Of a DNA stretch of 64,000 bases, positions 56,111-64,000 are shown in pieces. Each line of letters begins with the position of its first letter. The first letter of the stretch is position 1. The stretch comes from Streptomyces sp. NBC_01016 (lineage in GTDB: Bacteria; Actinomycetota; Actinomycetes; Streptomycetales; Streptomycetaceae). Below the pieces are notes generated by a model, which was given only the letters and a program-made list of their open reading frames with translations, did not search any database and was not told the DNA's origin. The position numbers were made by a program, and so were the translations under genes. Location of the stretch: assembly GCF_026341035.1 (NCBI RefSeq), contig NZ_JAPEOQ010000001.1, positions 3,286,001 through 3,350,000 of the forward strand, in the 5' to 3' direction.

Positions 56111-56124
56111 GATCCTATAGGGTC
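56111..56124. promoter_or_regulatory. Putative GntR operator upstream of the isomerase operon
   Basis: GATCCTATAGGGTC (56111-56124) is a near-perfect palindrome between the GntR start and the isomerase start. It overlaps the probable promoter of both. Confidence 0.7.
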
Positions 56125-56167
56125 TACGATTCAGTGAGGACCGTTCAGGCCGACGAGGGAGTCGCCC

Positions 56168-57112
56168 ATGCCGCCCACCGTCCACCGCGCTTCGCCCCGC
56201 ACTTCCCGTGACTGGCCCATCGGCGCCGCCCTCCTCCAGTTCCCCGACGCCCACAACGCGCCCACGACGCAGTGGAGTTCGGTACTCGGCGAGGTGGCGG
56301 GCGAGGGCTTCGACCACGTCGACCTCACCGACAGCTGGGTGCGCCCCGGCGACCTCGACGCCGACCGCAGGGCCGAACTCGCCCGCGCGCTCAAGGAGTC
56401 GGGCCTCGGCGTCACCGCGATCTCCGCGATCCGCCGCAGCGTCATCGACCCCGACGAGGACGCGGCCCGCGCCCACCTCGCGTACCTCCTGCGCACGATC
56501 GACGCGGCCGCCGACCTCGGAACCGGCGTCGTATCGGTGGGCCTGCACCGAGAGTTGACGCAAGCGCAACAGGAAGCACTCTGGTTCTGGCACGAACAGG
56601 GCGCCACCGACCCGATCGGCGACTTCCGCACCTGGGAACGCGCGGTCACCCGCCTGCGCGAACTCGGCGAACGCGCCGCCCAGCACGGCATACGCCTGTC
56701 CCTGGAGATGTACGAGGACACCTACCTCGGCACGGCCGACAGCGCGGTCTCCCTCGTCACCGACATCGATCTCCCGAACGTCGGCCTCAACCCCGACATC
56801 GGCAACCTCGTCCGCCTGCACCGCCCGGTCGAGGACTGGCAGTCCATGCTGCGGAAGACCCTCCCGCACACCAACTACTGGCACATCAAGAACTATTACC
56901 GCGACCACGACCTGGCCACCGGCGCCTACTTCACCCACCCCGCGCCCTGCGAAGGCGGTGTCATCGACTACCGGCGCGCCCTCGCCATGGCCCTGGAGTG
57001 CGGCTTCGACGGCCCGATCTGCGTCGAGCACTACGGCGGCGACGGCCTGGGCGTCTCGGCCGCCAACCGCGACTACCTGCGACGTGTGCTGCGCGCCCGC
57101 ATCGGGGAGTGA
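56168..57112 (+). CDS. Sugar phosphate isomerase/epimerase (xylose-isomerase-like barrel)
   Basis: A 314-residue TIM barrel. The metal ligands are Glu in LSLEMYEDTYLG, Asp in LNPDIGNLVRL, His in YWHIKNYY and Glu in CVEHYGGDG. It probably isomerises or epimerises a hydroxylated 3-6 carbon compound. In acid-sugar pathways a related barrel enzyme (OtnI/YgbM type) isomerises 2-oxo-tetronates. Its operon partner is the TPI-like gene 51 bp downstream. Confidence 0.8.
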   Translation: MPPTVHRASPRTSRDWPIGAALLQFPDAHNAPTTQWSSVLGEVAGEGFDHVDLTDSWVRPGDLDADRRAELARALKESGLGVTAISAIRRSVIDPDEDAARAHLAYLLRTIDAAADLGTGVVSVGLHRELTQAQQEALWFWHEQGATDPIGDFRTWERAVTRLRELGERAAQHGIRLSLEMYEDTYLGTADSAVSLVTDIDLPNVGLNPDIGNLVRLHRPVEDWQSMLRKTLPHTNYWHIKNYYRDHDLATGAYFTHPAPCEGGVIDYRRALAMALECGFDGPICVEHYGGDGLGVSAANRDYLRRVLRARIGE

Positions 57113-57162
57113 TCCGGGTGGAAGACCGCCCCCATCACCACGTACGAGCAGGAGGACAGCAC

Positions 57163-57888
57163 GTGAGCCGCTGGATCGGGACCAGTTTCAAGATGACCAA
57201 GACCCGTTCCGAGGCCGCGAGTTACGCGGCACGTGTGCGGGCCGCGGTCGGCGACGGCATCGACGGCGTGCAACCCTTCCTGATCCCCTCGGCGACCGCC
57301 GTCTCCGCCGTCGCCGACACCCTCGGCCCCGGCTCGCCCGTCCTGACCGGCGTACAGAACGCCCACTGGGAAGACGCGGGCGCCTGGACCGGCGAGATCT
57401 CGGTGCCGCAGGCCGCCGACGCGGGCGCCCGGCTCGTCGAGATCGGGCACTCGGAGCGGCGCGCCCACTTCGCCGAGACCGATGAGACGGTCCGCCTCAA
57501 GACGGCCGCGGCCCTGCGCCACGGCCTCACCCCGCTGGTCTGCGTCGGCGAGGACGCGGCGGCCAGGGACGCGGGGCGCGGCGCCGACGTCGTACGCGCG
57601 CAGGCCGAGGCGGCGCTCGAAGGCCAGTCGGACCCGGGAGCGGTGCTGCTCGCCTACGAACCGGTCTGGGCGATCGGCGAACACGGCCGGCCGCCCCGCC
57701 CCGAGGAGATCGCCCCCGCCCTCGCGACCCTCGCCGAACTCCCGGCGCGCGCCGTGCTGTACGGGGGATCGGTCGACCTGGCGAACGCGCCGTGGCTGCT
57801 TGAGCTGCCAGGTGTGCAGGGGCTGTTCGTGGGGCGGGCGGCTTGGGATGTGGATGCGTTTTTGAAGTTGCTCGCTCTGGGACTGTGA
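57163..57888 (+). CDS. Triosephosphate-isomerase-like enzyme (tetrulose-phosphate type)
   Basis: A 241-residue TPI-fold protein. The catalytic Lys is in SFKMTKT, His in EIGHSERR and Glu in LAYEPVWAIG; LYGGSVDLAN is the phosphate loop. True TPI begins with NWKMN, whereas this one begins WIGTSFKMTKTRSEA. That is the form I associate with EryH/LerI-like isomerases of erythrulose 4-phosphate. The gene context also argues against glycolysis. GTG at 57163 has GGAGG seven bases upstream. Confidence 0.8.
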   Translation: MSRWIGTSFKMTKTRSEAASYAARVRAAVGDGIDGVQPFLIPSATAVSAVADTLGPGSPVLTGVQNAHWEDAGAWTGEISVPQAADAGARLVEIGHSERRAHFAETDETVRLKTAAALRHGLTPLVCVGEDAAARDAGRGADVVRAQAEAALEGQSDPGAVLLAYEPVWAIGEHGRPPRPEEIAPALATLAELPARAVLYGGSVDLANAPWLLELPGVQGLFVGRAAWDVDAFLKLLALGL

Positions 57889-57943
57889 CGGCTACCTACG
57901 AAGGAGTCGTAGTTCGGCGTCACAGTCCCAAGGCGACCAACTT
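57865..57943. terminator. Long imperfect inverted repeat between convergent genes
   Basis: The sequence AAGTTG-TCGC-TGGGACTGTGACG (57865-57890) and its reverse complement (57918-57943) pair over 26 bases with three mismatches; the inner 13 are perfect. A second small stem (CTACGA/TCGTAG) lies in the loop. It covers the 3' ends of the TPI-like and GAF genes and can terminate both. Confidence 0.8.
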
Positions 57944-59232
57944 CAGGCCCCGGCCGCCTCCCGCGCCGCCACCACCGCCGGCGCGACCGAATGCGGAAGC
58001 AGGTCCCGCAGGTCCTCCGGCAGCAGCACGTCCACCTCCGCGTCGTCCGCGAAGCGGTACGGGCGGTGCGCGAGGAGGGCGCCGAGGTAGCGGCGTACGC
58101 GGGACATCTCGGCGCGCACCGTCACCGTACGGGTCCGGTCGCCGAACAGGTCGTCGGCCAGCGCGGAGGCGCTGCGGCCGGCCGGGTGCAGCGCCAGGAC
58201 GTACAGCAACTCGGCGTGCCGCGGGCTCAGTTCATGGGTCCAGGTGGCCGCGGCCCCGGACACCTCGAGGGACCAGCGGCGCGGGCGGCCCACGTCGAGC
58301 GCGATACGGGTCGCGCCGAGCGGCAGCGGCGTCTCGTCCACCATCAGGAGCCAGCCCCCGGGCAGCGGCGTCACGCTGCATGCACCGAGCGAAGGGACCC
58401 AGCAGCAGCCCTCCGCGAGGGACTTGGGCAGCGCCACCCGGTCCACCGGCGCCATTCCGGTGACCGCCGCCGTCCAGCCGAACGGGTCGACCGCGAGCGC
58501 CCGCCCGCTCATCCGGGCGAGGACCGGCGCGGCGACCGAACGCAGCCGCTCAAGGCCGCCCTGCAACTGTTCGCGCAGCCGGGCCTCGGCGAGCTGCGCC
58601 ACCGAGTGCACCCACGACAGCGTCGCCGGATGCATCGTGTCCATCGGCCCGCTGATGTCCACGACCCCGAGAACCCGCCCGTCGCGCGGGTCCGTGATCG
58701 GGGCGCCCGTGCATATCCATGGGTGCTGCGACTGCACGAAGTGCTCGGCGGAGAAGACCTGTACGGGACGGCGGGCAACCAGCGGCGTACCTATCCCGTT
58801 CGTGCCGACGACGTCCTCCGCCCAGTGCGCGCCCAGCTCGAAGCCGAGTTTGTCGGCCATGCGCAGGACGCCGGGATGTCCCTCGCGCCACATGATCCGG
58901 CCGTCGGCGTCGCTGATCACCATGATGTGCTGCGCCGCGTCGGCCACCGTCACCAGTGCCTCGCGCAGCATCGGGATGAGCGGGAGGAGCGGTGAGGCCT
59001 GCCGCTTCTCCTCCAGCTCCTCCGCGGTGAGCAGCCCCGCCCGGACGTCGCGGTCCGGGTCGACGCCGTCCCGCAGCATCCGCTGCCAGGAGTCGCCGAT
59101 CACCGGTCGGGGGCGTACCCGTGGCCGCTGTCCCGAGAGCGTGGCGTCGCGCACGCCCTTGAGCAGGCGGGACGAGTGCGCCACGTCCATGGCGGACAAC
59201 CGTGCGAGGTCGATCGTCGAATCCTTGTTCAT
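57943..59232 (-). CDS. GAF-domain transcriptional regulator
   Basis: A 429-residue regulator. Residues about 80-210 are a GAF sensor domain (VVISDADGRIMWREGHPGVLRMADKLGFELGAHWAEDVVGTNGIGT, HPWICTGAPITDPRDGRVLGVVDISGPM), resembling the AcoR-type N-terminus. There is no AAA+ sigma-54 domain. The C-terminal 90 residues form a winged helix (ELSPRHAELLYVLALHPAGRSASALADDLFGDRTRTVTVRAEMSRVRRYLGALL). Such actinobacterial GAF regulators often lie near aldehyde or alcohol dehydrogenases. Here the neighbour is an acyl-CoA dehydrogenase. Confidence 0.82.
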   Translation of the reverse strand: MNKDSTIDLARLSAMDVAHSSRLLKGVRDATLSGQRPRVRPRPVIGDSWQRMLRDGVDPDRDVRAGLLTAEELEEKRQASPLLPLIPMLREALVTVADAAQHIMVISDADGRIMWREGHPGVLRMADKLGFELGAHWAEDVVGTNGIGTPLVARRPVQVFSAEHFVQSQHPWICTGAPITDPRDGRVLGVVDISGPMDTMHPATLSWVHSVAQLAEARLREQLQGGLERLRSVAAPVLARMSGRALAVDPFGWTAAVTGMAPVDRVALPKSLAEGCCWVPSLGACSVTPLPGGWLLMVDETPLPLGATRIALDVGRPRRWSLEVSGAAATWTHELSPRHAELLYVLALHPAGRSASALADDLFGDRTRTVTVRAEMSRVRRYLGALLAHRPYRFADDAEVDVLLPEDLRDLLPHSVAPAVVAAREAAGA

Positions 59233-59499
59233 GCGGGGAACCTCGGTTGTGGGGAGTTGCGTCCATCCTGCCCTGAGAACCCGCGCAGGCGTGCGCCTTC
59301 CCGAGAACGTTGCAACCCCCTGCAACCCTGGTGAACAACCGTGCGGGGTTTGAAGATGGGGGCGACGTCGCTGATGCGGCGTCCGAGCTCCTCTAGGGGC
59401 CCTGATGAGTGGGGATGGTGCCGTGTCGGCGCAGCACCATCCCCGCGTCGGTTTCCGGACCTCGTATCAGCGTCCGGACCCGTGCAAGTCTCCAGGTGC
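59233..59499. other. Intergenic region with terminator hairpin
   Basis: No gene is seen. GGGGATGGTGC (59411-59421) and GCACCATCCCC (59434-59444) form an 11-bp hairpin that probably ends the leftward acyl-CoA dehydrogenase transcript. TGCAACC-like repeats lie near 59310-59325, upstream of the GAF gene. Confidence 0.6.
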
Positions 59500-61134
59500 T
59501 CAGATCTGTGGGCGGGCCCGTTCCGCCAGTGCCGTCAGGTCCAGCGTGTGCGGCAGTGTTCCGAAGCCCGCGCCCCTGTCGCCCCCGAACCGCGCCGCGC
59601 AGAACGCGTCCGACACGTCGTCGGGTCCGTACCGCGCGAGCAGCGAACCCTGGAGTACCAACGCGATCCGCTCCGCGATCCGGCGCGCCCGCGCCTCGAT
59701 GCCGTCCAGGTCGCCGAGTTCGGTCAGCAGATCCTTCACCGCCGCGTCGAGCCGGTGATCGGCGCCGCGCGCCTTGCCGATCTCGATCAGGAACGCGTTG
59801 AGCGCCTGCGGCTCCCGCTGCAACGCCCGCAGGACGTCCAGGGCCTGTACGTTCCCCGCGCCCTCCCAGATCGAGTTCAGCGGTGACTCGCGCAGCAGCC
59901 TCGGCATGCCGGACTCCTCCACGTACCCGTTGCCGCCGAGGCATTCGAGGGCCTCCGTCACCAGCGGCGTACAGCGCTTCGTCACCCAGTACTTGGCCGC
60001 GGGCACCGCGATCCGCAGGAAGGCACGCTCCTGCTCGCCCCCGTCGTCGTACGCCGCCGCGAGCCGCAGCGCGAGTGTCGTCGCGGCCTCCGACTCCAGG
60101 GCCAGATCCGCCAATACGTTGCTCATCAGCGGCTGGTCGGCCAGCTTCGCGCCGAACGCCTCGCGGTACGCGCAGTGGTGGGTCGCCTGCGCCACCGCCT
60201 GCCGCATCAGGGCCGCGGAGCCGAGCACGCAGTCGAGCCGGGTCGCCGACACCATCTCGATGATGGTGCGCACCCCGCGCCCCTCCTCGCCGACCCGGCG
60301 CGCCCACGTCCCGTCGAACTCGACCTCGGCCGACGCGTTGGACCGGTTGCCCAGCTTGTCCTTCAGGCGCTGGAGGGCGAACGGGTTGCGGGTCCCGTCC
60401 TCCAGGACGCGCGGCACGAGGAAACAGGTGAGGCCCGCGCCGGTCTGCGCGAGCACCAGGAAACCGTCCGACATCGGCGCGCTGCAGAACCATTTGTGGC
60501 CGGTGAGCGTGTACGTCCCGTCCTCGGACAGGGGCACGGCCCGCGTCGTATTGGCCCGTACGTCGCTGCCGCCCTGCTTCTCCGTCATCGCCATGCCGAA
60601 GAGCGCACCGGCCTTCTGTCCCGCGGGGCGCAGCCCGGAGTCGTAGACCGGGGACGTCAGCAGGGGCTCCCACACGGCGGCGAGGTCCGGCTCCGCGCGC
60701 AGCGCGGGCACCGCCGCGTGCGTCATCGACAGCGGGCACAGGTGTCCCGCCTCCACCTGCGACCACACCAGGAACGCGGCGGCGCGCCGCAGATGACCTC
60801 CCGGCCGCGTCCACGCCGACGTGAGCCCCGCCGACACCCCCTTGCCCAGGAGCCGGTGCCAGGCGGGATGGAACTCCACCTCGTCGATCCGGTGGCCGTA
60901 GCGGTCGTGGGTGCGAAGGCGCGGCGGGTTCTCGTTCGCGAGCCGGCCCCACTCCTGGGCCTGCGTCGACCCGGCGGTGCGGCCGAGCAGTTCGAGCTCG
61001 GCCCCGACCTCGGCCAGCAGGTCGGGGGCCAGATGCCGCCGCACACCCCCGACGAGGGCCGCGTCGGCGCTGTAGACGTCGTACCCGGTCAGCGGCGGGG
61101 GCTGATTGGTGACCGTGTGTGTGCTGCCTGCCAT
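59500..61134 (-). CDS. AidB-like acyl-CoA dehydrogenase
   Basis: A 544-residue flavoprotein of the acyl-CoA dehydrogenase superfamily; the length and layout match AidB (about 540). FGMAMTEKQGGSDVRANTT is the FAD-binding loop, TGHKWFCSAPMSDGFLVLAQT the middle strand, and ECLGGNGYVEESGMPRLLRESPLNSIWEGAGNVQALDVLRAL the C-terminal FAD site. AidB itself is a DNA-alkylation-response protein; other members are isovaleryl-CoA-like dehydrogenases. No ada or alk genes are next to it, so the function is open. Confidence 0.85.
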   Translation of the reverse strand: MAGSTHTVTNQPPPLTGYDVYSADAALVGGVRRHLAPDLLAEVGAELELLGRTAGSTQAQEWGRLANENPPRLRTHDRYGHRIDEVEFHPAWHRLLGKGVSAGLTSAWTRPGGHLRRAAAFLVWSQVEAGHLCPLSMTHAAVPALRAEPDLAAVWEPLLTSPVYDSGLRPAGQKAGALFGMAMTEKQGGSDVRANTTRAVPLSEDGTYTLTGHKWFCSAPMSDGFLVLAQTGAGLTCFLVPRVLEDGTRNPFALQRLKDKLGNRSNASAEVEFDGTWARRVGEEGRGVRTIIEMVSATRLDCVLGSAALMRQAVAQATHHCAYREAFGAKLADQPLMSNVLADLALESEAATTLALRLAAAYDDGGEQERAFLRIAVPAAKYWVTKRCTPLVTEALECLGGNGYVEESGMPRLLRESPLNSIWEGAGNVQALDVLRALQREPQALNAFLIEIGKARGADHRLDAAVKDLLTELGDLDGIEARARRIAERIALVLQGSLLARYGPDDVSDAFCAARFGGDRGAGFGTLPHTLDLTALAERARPQI

Positions 61135-61170
61135 GTACGGGAACTTACCCGCGACAGGGCAGGCACCACG

Positions 61171-62151
61171 TCACCCGCTGTGCGTCAGTGCGGTCTCACG
61201 CTCCCGTTCCGGCCACGCGAGGTCGTCGTGCGGCCAGCCGGGGCGGTAGACGGTGTCGAGGTAGCGCTCGCCGAAGTCAGGGGCGATCGCCACCGAGGTG
61301 AGTCCGCGCCGCCCGTGCCGGGCCAGCCACTGCTCGGCGCCGCACACCACGGTGCCGGTCGACCCGCCGAACAGGAAACCCCGGCCGGCGAGCGTGCGGC
61401 ACGCGTGCAGCGCGTCCGCCTCGTCGACGTGCACCACGTCGTCGATGTACGAGGTGTCGAGCAGCGGCGGCCGCACACTGGCGCCGAGGCCCGGGATGAG
61501 CCGGCGCCCGGCGGGCCGGCCGAAGCTCACCGAGCCGACACTGTCGACGGCGACGATGCGCACCGGGCGCCGCCACTGCCAGAACCAGCGGGCACACCCC
61601 ATCAGGGTGCCCGTCGTCCCCGCCCCGACGAACAGCACGTCCAGGCGCGGGAAGCGGTGGGCGATGGCCGGAGCCGTGGTGCGGAAGTGCGCCCGCCAGT
61701 TGTGCTCGTTGCTGTGCTGGTCGAGCCACACGTACCGGTCGTCGGTCGCGCACAGCGCCCGCACGTACGCGAGCCGGGCCGCCAGCAGACCGCCGTGCGC
61801 CGCCGGTTCGCGCACCACGTGCACATGACTGCCGAGCGCCTCCATCAGCCGGATCGTCGGCTGGTTGCAGCGGTCGTCGGTCACGCACAGGAACCGATAT
61901 CCGCGGTGCGCCGCGATGATGCTGAGCGCGAGGCCCAGATTCCCCGACGACGACTCGATGAGGACCCGGCCGGGCCGCAGCCGACCGTCGCGCTCGGCCG
62001 CGTCGACCATCTCGGTGGCGGCCTTCAGCTTGATGGATCCGGCGAAGTTGAACCCTTCGCACTTGAGGAAGAGCGGCAGGCCGAGGGCCCCCCGCAGATC
62101 GACGTACAGCTCTTCCTCGTTGAACTGTGCGGGATCGTCAATGACTGGCAT
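61171..62151 (-). CDS. sbnA: 2,3-Diaminopropionate synthesis enzyme SbnA (PLP)
   Basis: A 326-residue PLP-dependent enzyme of the cysteine-synthase fold. SbnA condenses O-phospho-L-serine with L-glutamate to N-(2-amino-2-carboxyethyl)-glutamate. The PLP lysine is in FNFAGSIKLKAATEM, with the phosphate-binding ESSSGNLGLALS and the Gly-rich loop FVGAGTTGTLMG. LKCEGFNFAGSIKLKAA fits the SbnA subfamily rather than CysK. It is 57 bp after sbnB, with the same orientation. Together with SbnB it supplies 2,3-diaminopropionate for a peptide natural product or siderophore. Confidence 0.9.
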   Translation of the reverse strand: MPVIDDPAQFNEEELYVDLRGALGLPLFLKCEGFNFAGSIKLKAATEMVDAAERDGRLRPGRVLIESSSGNLGLALSIIAAHRGYRFLCVTDDRCNQPTIRLMEALGSHVHVVREPAAHGGLLAARLAYVRALCATDDRYVWLDQHSNEHNWRAHFRTTAPAIAHRFPRLDVLFVGAGTTGTLMGCARWFWQWRRPVRIVAVDSVGSVSFGRPAGRRLIPGLGASVRPPLLDTSYIDDVVHVDEADALHACRTLAGRGFLFGGSTGTVVCGAEQWLARHGRRGLTSVAIAPDFGERYLDTVYRPGWPHDDLAWPERERETALTHSG

Positions 62152-62208
62152 GACGTGCGCCGCCCCCCTCCTGCATGTGTCCCCCGTGTTCCATGTCCTT
62201 CCCGCCCT

Positions 62209-63237
62209 TCAGCCGTGCCGTCGCAGTTCGTGGAAGAAGCCGTCCACGACGTGCAGGTGGCCGCGCCGGGCCACTTCGTCGTGGACGTACCGCCCGACGG
62301 CCAGGTCGAGTACCCCGAGCCCGAACGGCGAGAACACCACCGTCCTGTCGCCCGGGACATCGACACGACCCGTCAGTACGTCGTCGAGCGTGCCGTCGAT
62401 GAAGTCCCTTCCTCCGGTGAGTTGTTCGGCCAGGTGCGGTGAGGTGTCCGCCTTGAGGCAGTGCTCGATGTCGTCCACGAAGTTCGCGCTCTCGAGCAGG
62501 ATCTCGGGTGCGAGATCGCGCAGCGACACATGCAGCACCAGTGGATGGTGTGCGAACCAGGCCGGGTCGTGGATGTGCGGTTTCGCCGTGACCGTGGCGA
62601 AGACCACCAGGTCGCTGGTGCGGATGAGGGATTCGGCGGTCTCGTGCACCGTGATCCGTCCCTTGGTGCCCGCCCGCTCCAGATAGCCGCGGAACCCGGC
62701 CGCGCTCTCCGCCGACACGTCGTGCACACCCGTGTCCTCGAACTCCTGGCCGGTCGCCGCGAGATGGGTGTGGATGTGCCGGGCGATCAGTCCGGTGCCG
62801 ACGAAGCCGACGCGCCGCGGGCGCGCCCGGCCCCGGCCGAGCCGGTCGGCCGCGAGTGCCGCGGACGACGCCGTGCGTGTCGCGCTGATCACCGAACTCT
62901 CCAGGCACGCGTACGGATAGCCGGTGTCCGGGTCGTTGAGGATGAGCACGGCGGAGGCGCGCGGCAGCCCCGAGCGGGTGTTCTCCGGGAAACTGGAGAT
63001 CCACTTGATGCCGTCCGTGCGCAGCGGCCCGCCGAGCGAGGCGGGCAGCGCGATGATCCGTGCGCTCGGTCGGTCAGGGAACCGCAGGAAGTACGAGGGC
63101 GGGTTCACGGTGTCGCCCGTCCCGTGCAGCCGGTACACCGCCTCGATCAGCTCGGCGATCTCCAACTCGTGGCCGGTTACGATCCGTTGGACCTGTTCGC
63201 CGGATATCACGGCGAACCGCGGTGCGGCGGCGGTCAT
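62209..63237 (-). CDS. sbnB: 2,3-Diaminopropionate synthesis enzyme SbnB (dehydrogenase)
   Basis: A 342-residue ornithine-cyclodeaminase/mu-crystallin-fold NAD enzyme. It oxidatively cleaves the SbnA product to L-2,3-diaminopropionate and 2-oxoglutarate. VGFVGTGLIARHIHTHLAATG is the Rossmann motif, and NPPSYFLRFPDRPSARIIALPASLGG and GIKWISSFPENT are SbnB-like. The start at ATG 63237 overlaps the stop of the oxygenase gene (ATGA). The true substrate-binding Arg/Lys pattern is that of SbnB rather than of ornithine cyclodeaminase, as far as can be read. Confidence 0.9.
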   Translation of the reverse strand: MTAAAPRFAVISGEQVQRIVTGHELEIAELIEAVYRLHGTGDTVNPPSYFLRFPDRPSARIIALPASLGGPLRTDGIKWISSFPENTRSGLPRASAVLILNDPDTGYPYACLESSVISATRTASSAALAADRLGRGRARPRRVGFVGTGLIARHIHTHLAATGQEFEDTGVHDVSAESAAGFRGYLERAGTKGRITVHETAESLIRTSDLVVFATVTAKPHIHDPAWFAHHPLVLHVSLRDLAPEILLESANFVDDIEHCLKADTSPHLAEQLTGGRDFIDGTLDDVLTGRVDVPGDRTVVFSPFGLGVLDLAVGRYVHDEVARRGHLHVVDGFFHELRRHG

Positions 63238-64000
63238 CCGGTGACCGCCTCGACGGTCGGCTTGCAGTCCGCGAGCCGGACCGGGTCGGCGAGCGCGACG
63301 AGCACCTCGCGCGGCCCGTCGAACGGCTCCCGGCTGTGCGCGGTGCGGATGTTGTCGACGAGCAGCAGGTCGCCCCGCTGCCACCGGGTGCGCAGGGTGT
63401 GCGCCTCGTACACCTCGTTGAGGGTGCGCACGACGTCCTCGTCGAGCGGATCGCCGTTGCCGTACAGGGTGTTGAAGGGCAGCCCGTCGGCCCCGTACTC
63501 GTCGACGAGGTACTCGCGGACCTCCGGCTCCATCGTCCACTGGCTCAGGAACGCGATCTGGTTGAACCAGACCGGGGCGCCGTCGCGCGGATGACGGAGT
63601 ACGGCGCTGCGCCGCTGCCGGGTGCGCAGCGAGCCGTCGTCCTGCCAGGCGAACTCGATGGCGTGGGCGCGGCAGTAGGCCGCGACGGCATCGCGGTCGT
63701 CGGTGCCGAACGCCTCGGCCACCGACGCGCCGAGCTCCTCGTGGTACGTCCGCGTGAGGATCCAGCCCTCCCGCTCGAACCGCTCGGCGAGCGGGGCGGG
63801 CAGTGCGCGCAGGACGGCCCGCGCGTCGGCGAGACCGGTCTCGCCACCGCTCGCGGACGCCTCCAGGCAGGCGAACTGCAGCAGCCCGGGGAACTCCAGG
63901 CAGTAGCTCAACTCATGGTGCATGCACATCGGTTGATTGGGTGGCCACTTGGTGGCGGAGTACACGCCGTCCGGGTACGTGCGGCGCGGCGCGAACGGCT
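63234..64000 (-). CDS. TauD/SyrP-like Fe(II)/2-oxoglutarate oxygenase (partial, cut by window edge)
   Basis: The C-terminal 255 residues of a TauD/TfdA-superfamily protein, the SyrP-like branch that hydroxylates beta carbons of amino acids in nonribosomal peptide pathways. QPMCMHHELSYCLEFP supplies the first Fe His and acid (HHE), and DNIRTAHSREPF the distal His. The N-terminus lies beyond the window. It is translationally coupled to sbnB. With SbnAB it forms the edge of a diaminopropionate-containing natural-product cluster; hydroxylation of aspartate, asparagine or a diamino acid is possible. Confidence 0.82.
   Translation of the reverse strand, partial: PFAPRRTYPDGVYSATKWPPNQPMCMHHELSYCLEFPGLLQFACLEASASGGETGLADARAVLRALPAPLAERFEREGWILTRTYHEELGASVAEAFGTDDRDAVAAYCRAHAIEFAWQDDGSLRTRQRRSAVLRHPRDGAPVWFNQIAFLSQWTMEPEVREYLVDEYGADGLPFNTLYGNGDPLDEDVVRTLNEVYEAHTLRTRWQRGDLLLVDNIRTAHSREPFDGPREVLVALADPVRLADCKPTVEAVTG

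Overview
The window is high-GC actinobacterial DNA and almost certainly a Streptomyces chromosome. The evidence is the very high third-position GC, frequent GTG and TTG starts, many 4-bp ATGA/GTGA overlaps, geosmin synthase, the TreZ/TreY/GlgX glycogen-trehalose enzymes, an SAV2148-type HEPN protein, MgtA-type macrolide glycosyltransferase, and the cys sulfate-assimilation run preceded by a short Streptomyces-type leader peptide. From memory, geosmin synthase and the cys cluster also lie within a few tens of genes of each other in the S. coelicolor core. No rRNA, tRNA or CRISPR array was seen.

Left part (1-8.3 kb): a P450 cut by the window edge with its coupled alpha/beta hydrolase, a pentapeptide-repeat protein, a secreted chorismate mutase and geosmin synthase. 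A TnpB-like RNA-guided nuclease gene without a tnpA follows geosmin synthase, and a fragment of a glutamine-amidotransferase gene lies just beyond it. Next come a PDZ membrane protein, an Xaa-Pro peptidase and a kinase-like phosphotransferase. From 10.5 to 22.7 kb three alpha-glucan enzymes (TreZ, TreY, GlgX, all on the minus strand) are separated by a GNAT protein, an FHA protein, an M14 peptidase, a P450 and an MFS exporter.

Middle (22.8-39.8 kb): a secreted protein pair ending in a compact copper-amine-oxidase-like protein, the HEPN protein, a DnaQ-type exonuclease, and a kinase-like protein. A macrolide-resistance remnant follows: a decayed erm fragment and an intact macrolide glycosyltransferase with a recognisable operator/promoter. 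Then a CDP-alcohol phosphatidyltransferase, an MMPL exporter, a subtilisin, small metabolic genes, and an MFS exporter divergent from an ArsR-type regulator.

Sulfur block (39.8-46.8 kb, minus strand): leader peptide, cysI, zinc-ribbon ORF, cysH, cysC, cysD, cysN, a decayed transporter permease, and a sirohydrochlorin chelatase. It reduces sulfate to sulfide and makes the siroheme precursor step. The dedicated ABC importer appears to have been lost by deletion.

Right part (46.9-64 kb): a GNAT protein, an MMPL exporter with a MarR regulator, and a DUF1266 protein. Then a GntR-controlled catabolic island (TctABC-type importer, PdxA-like dehydrogenase, sugar isomerase, triosephosphate-isomerase-like protein), probably for a four-carbon sugar acid or related compound. 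A GAF regulator and an AidB-like acyl-CoA dehydrogenase follow. The last 2.8 kb is the edge of a biosynthetic cluster that makes 2,3-diaminopropionate (SbnA, SbnB) and carries a TauD/SyrP-like oxygenase; it runs off the right end.
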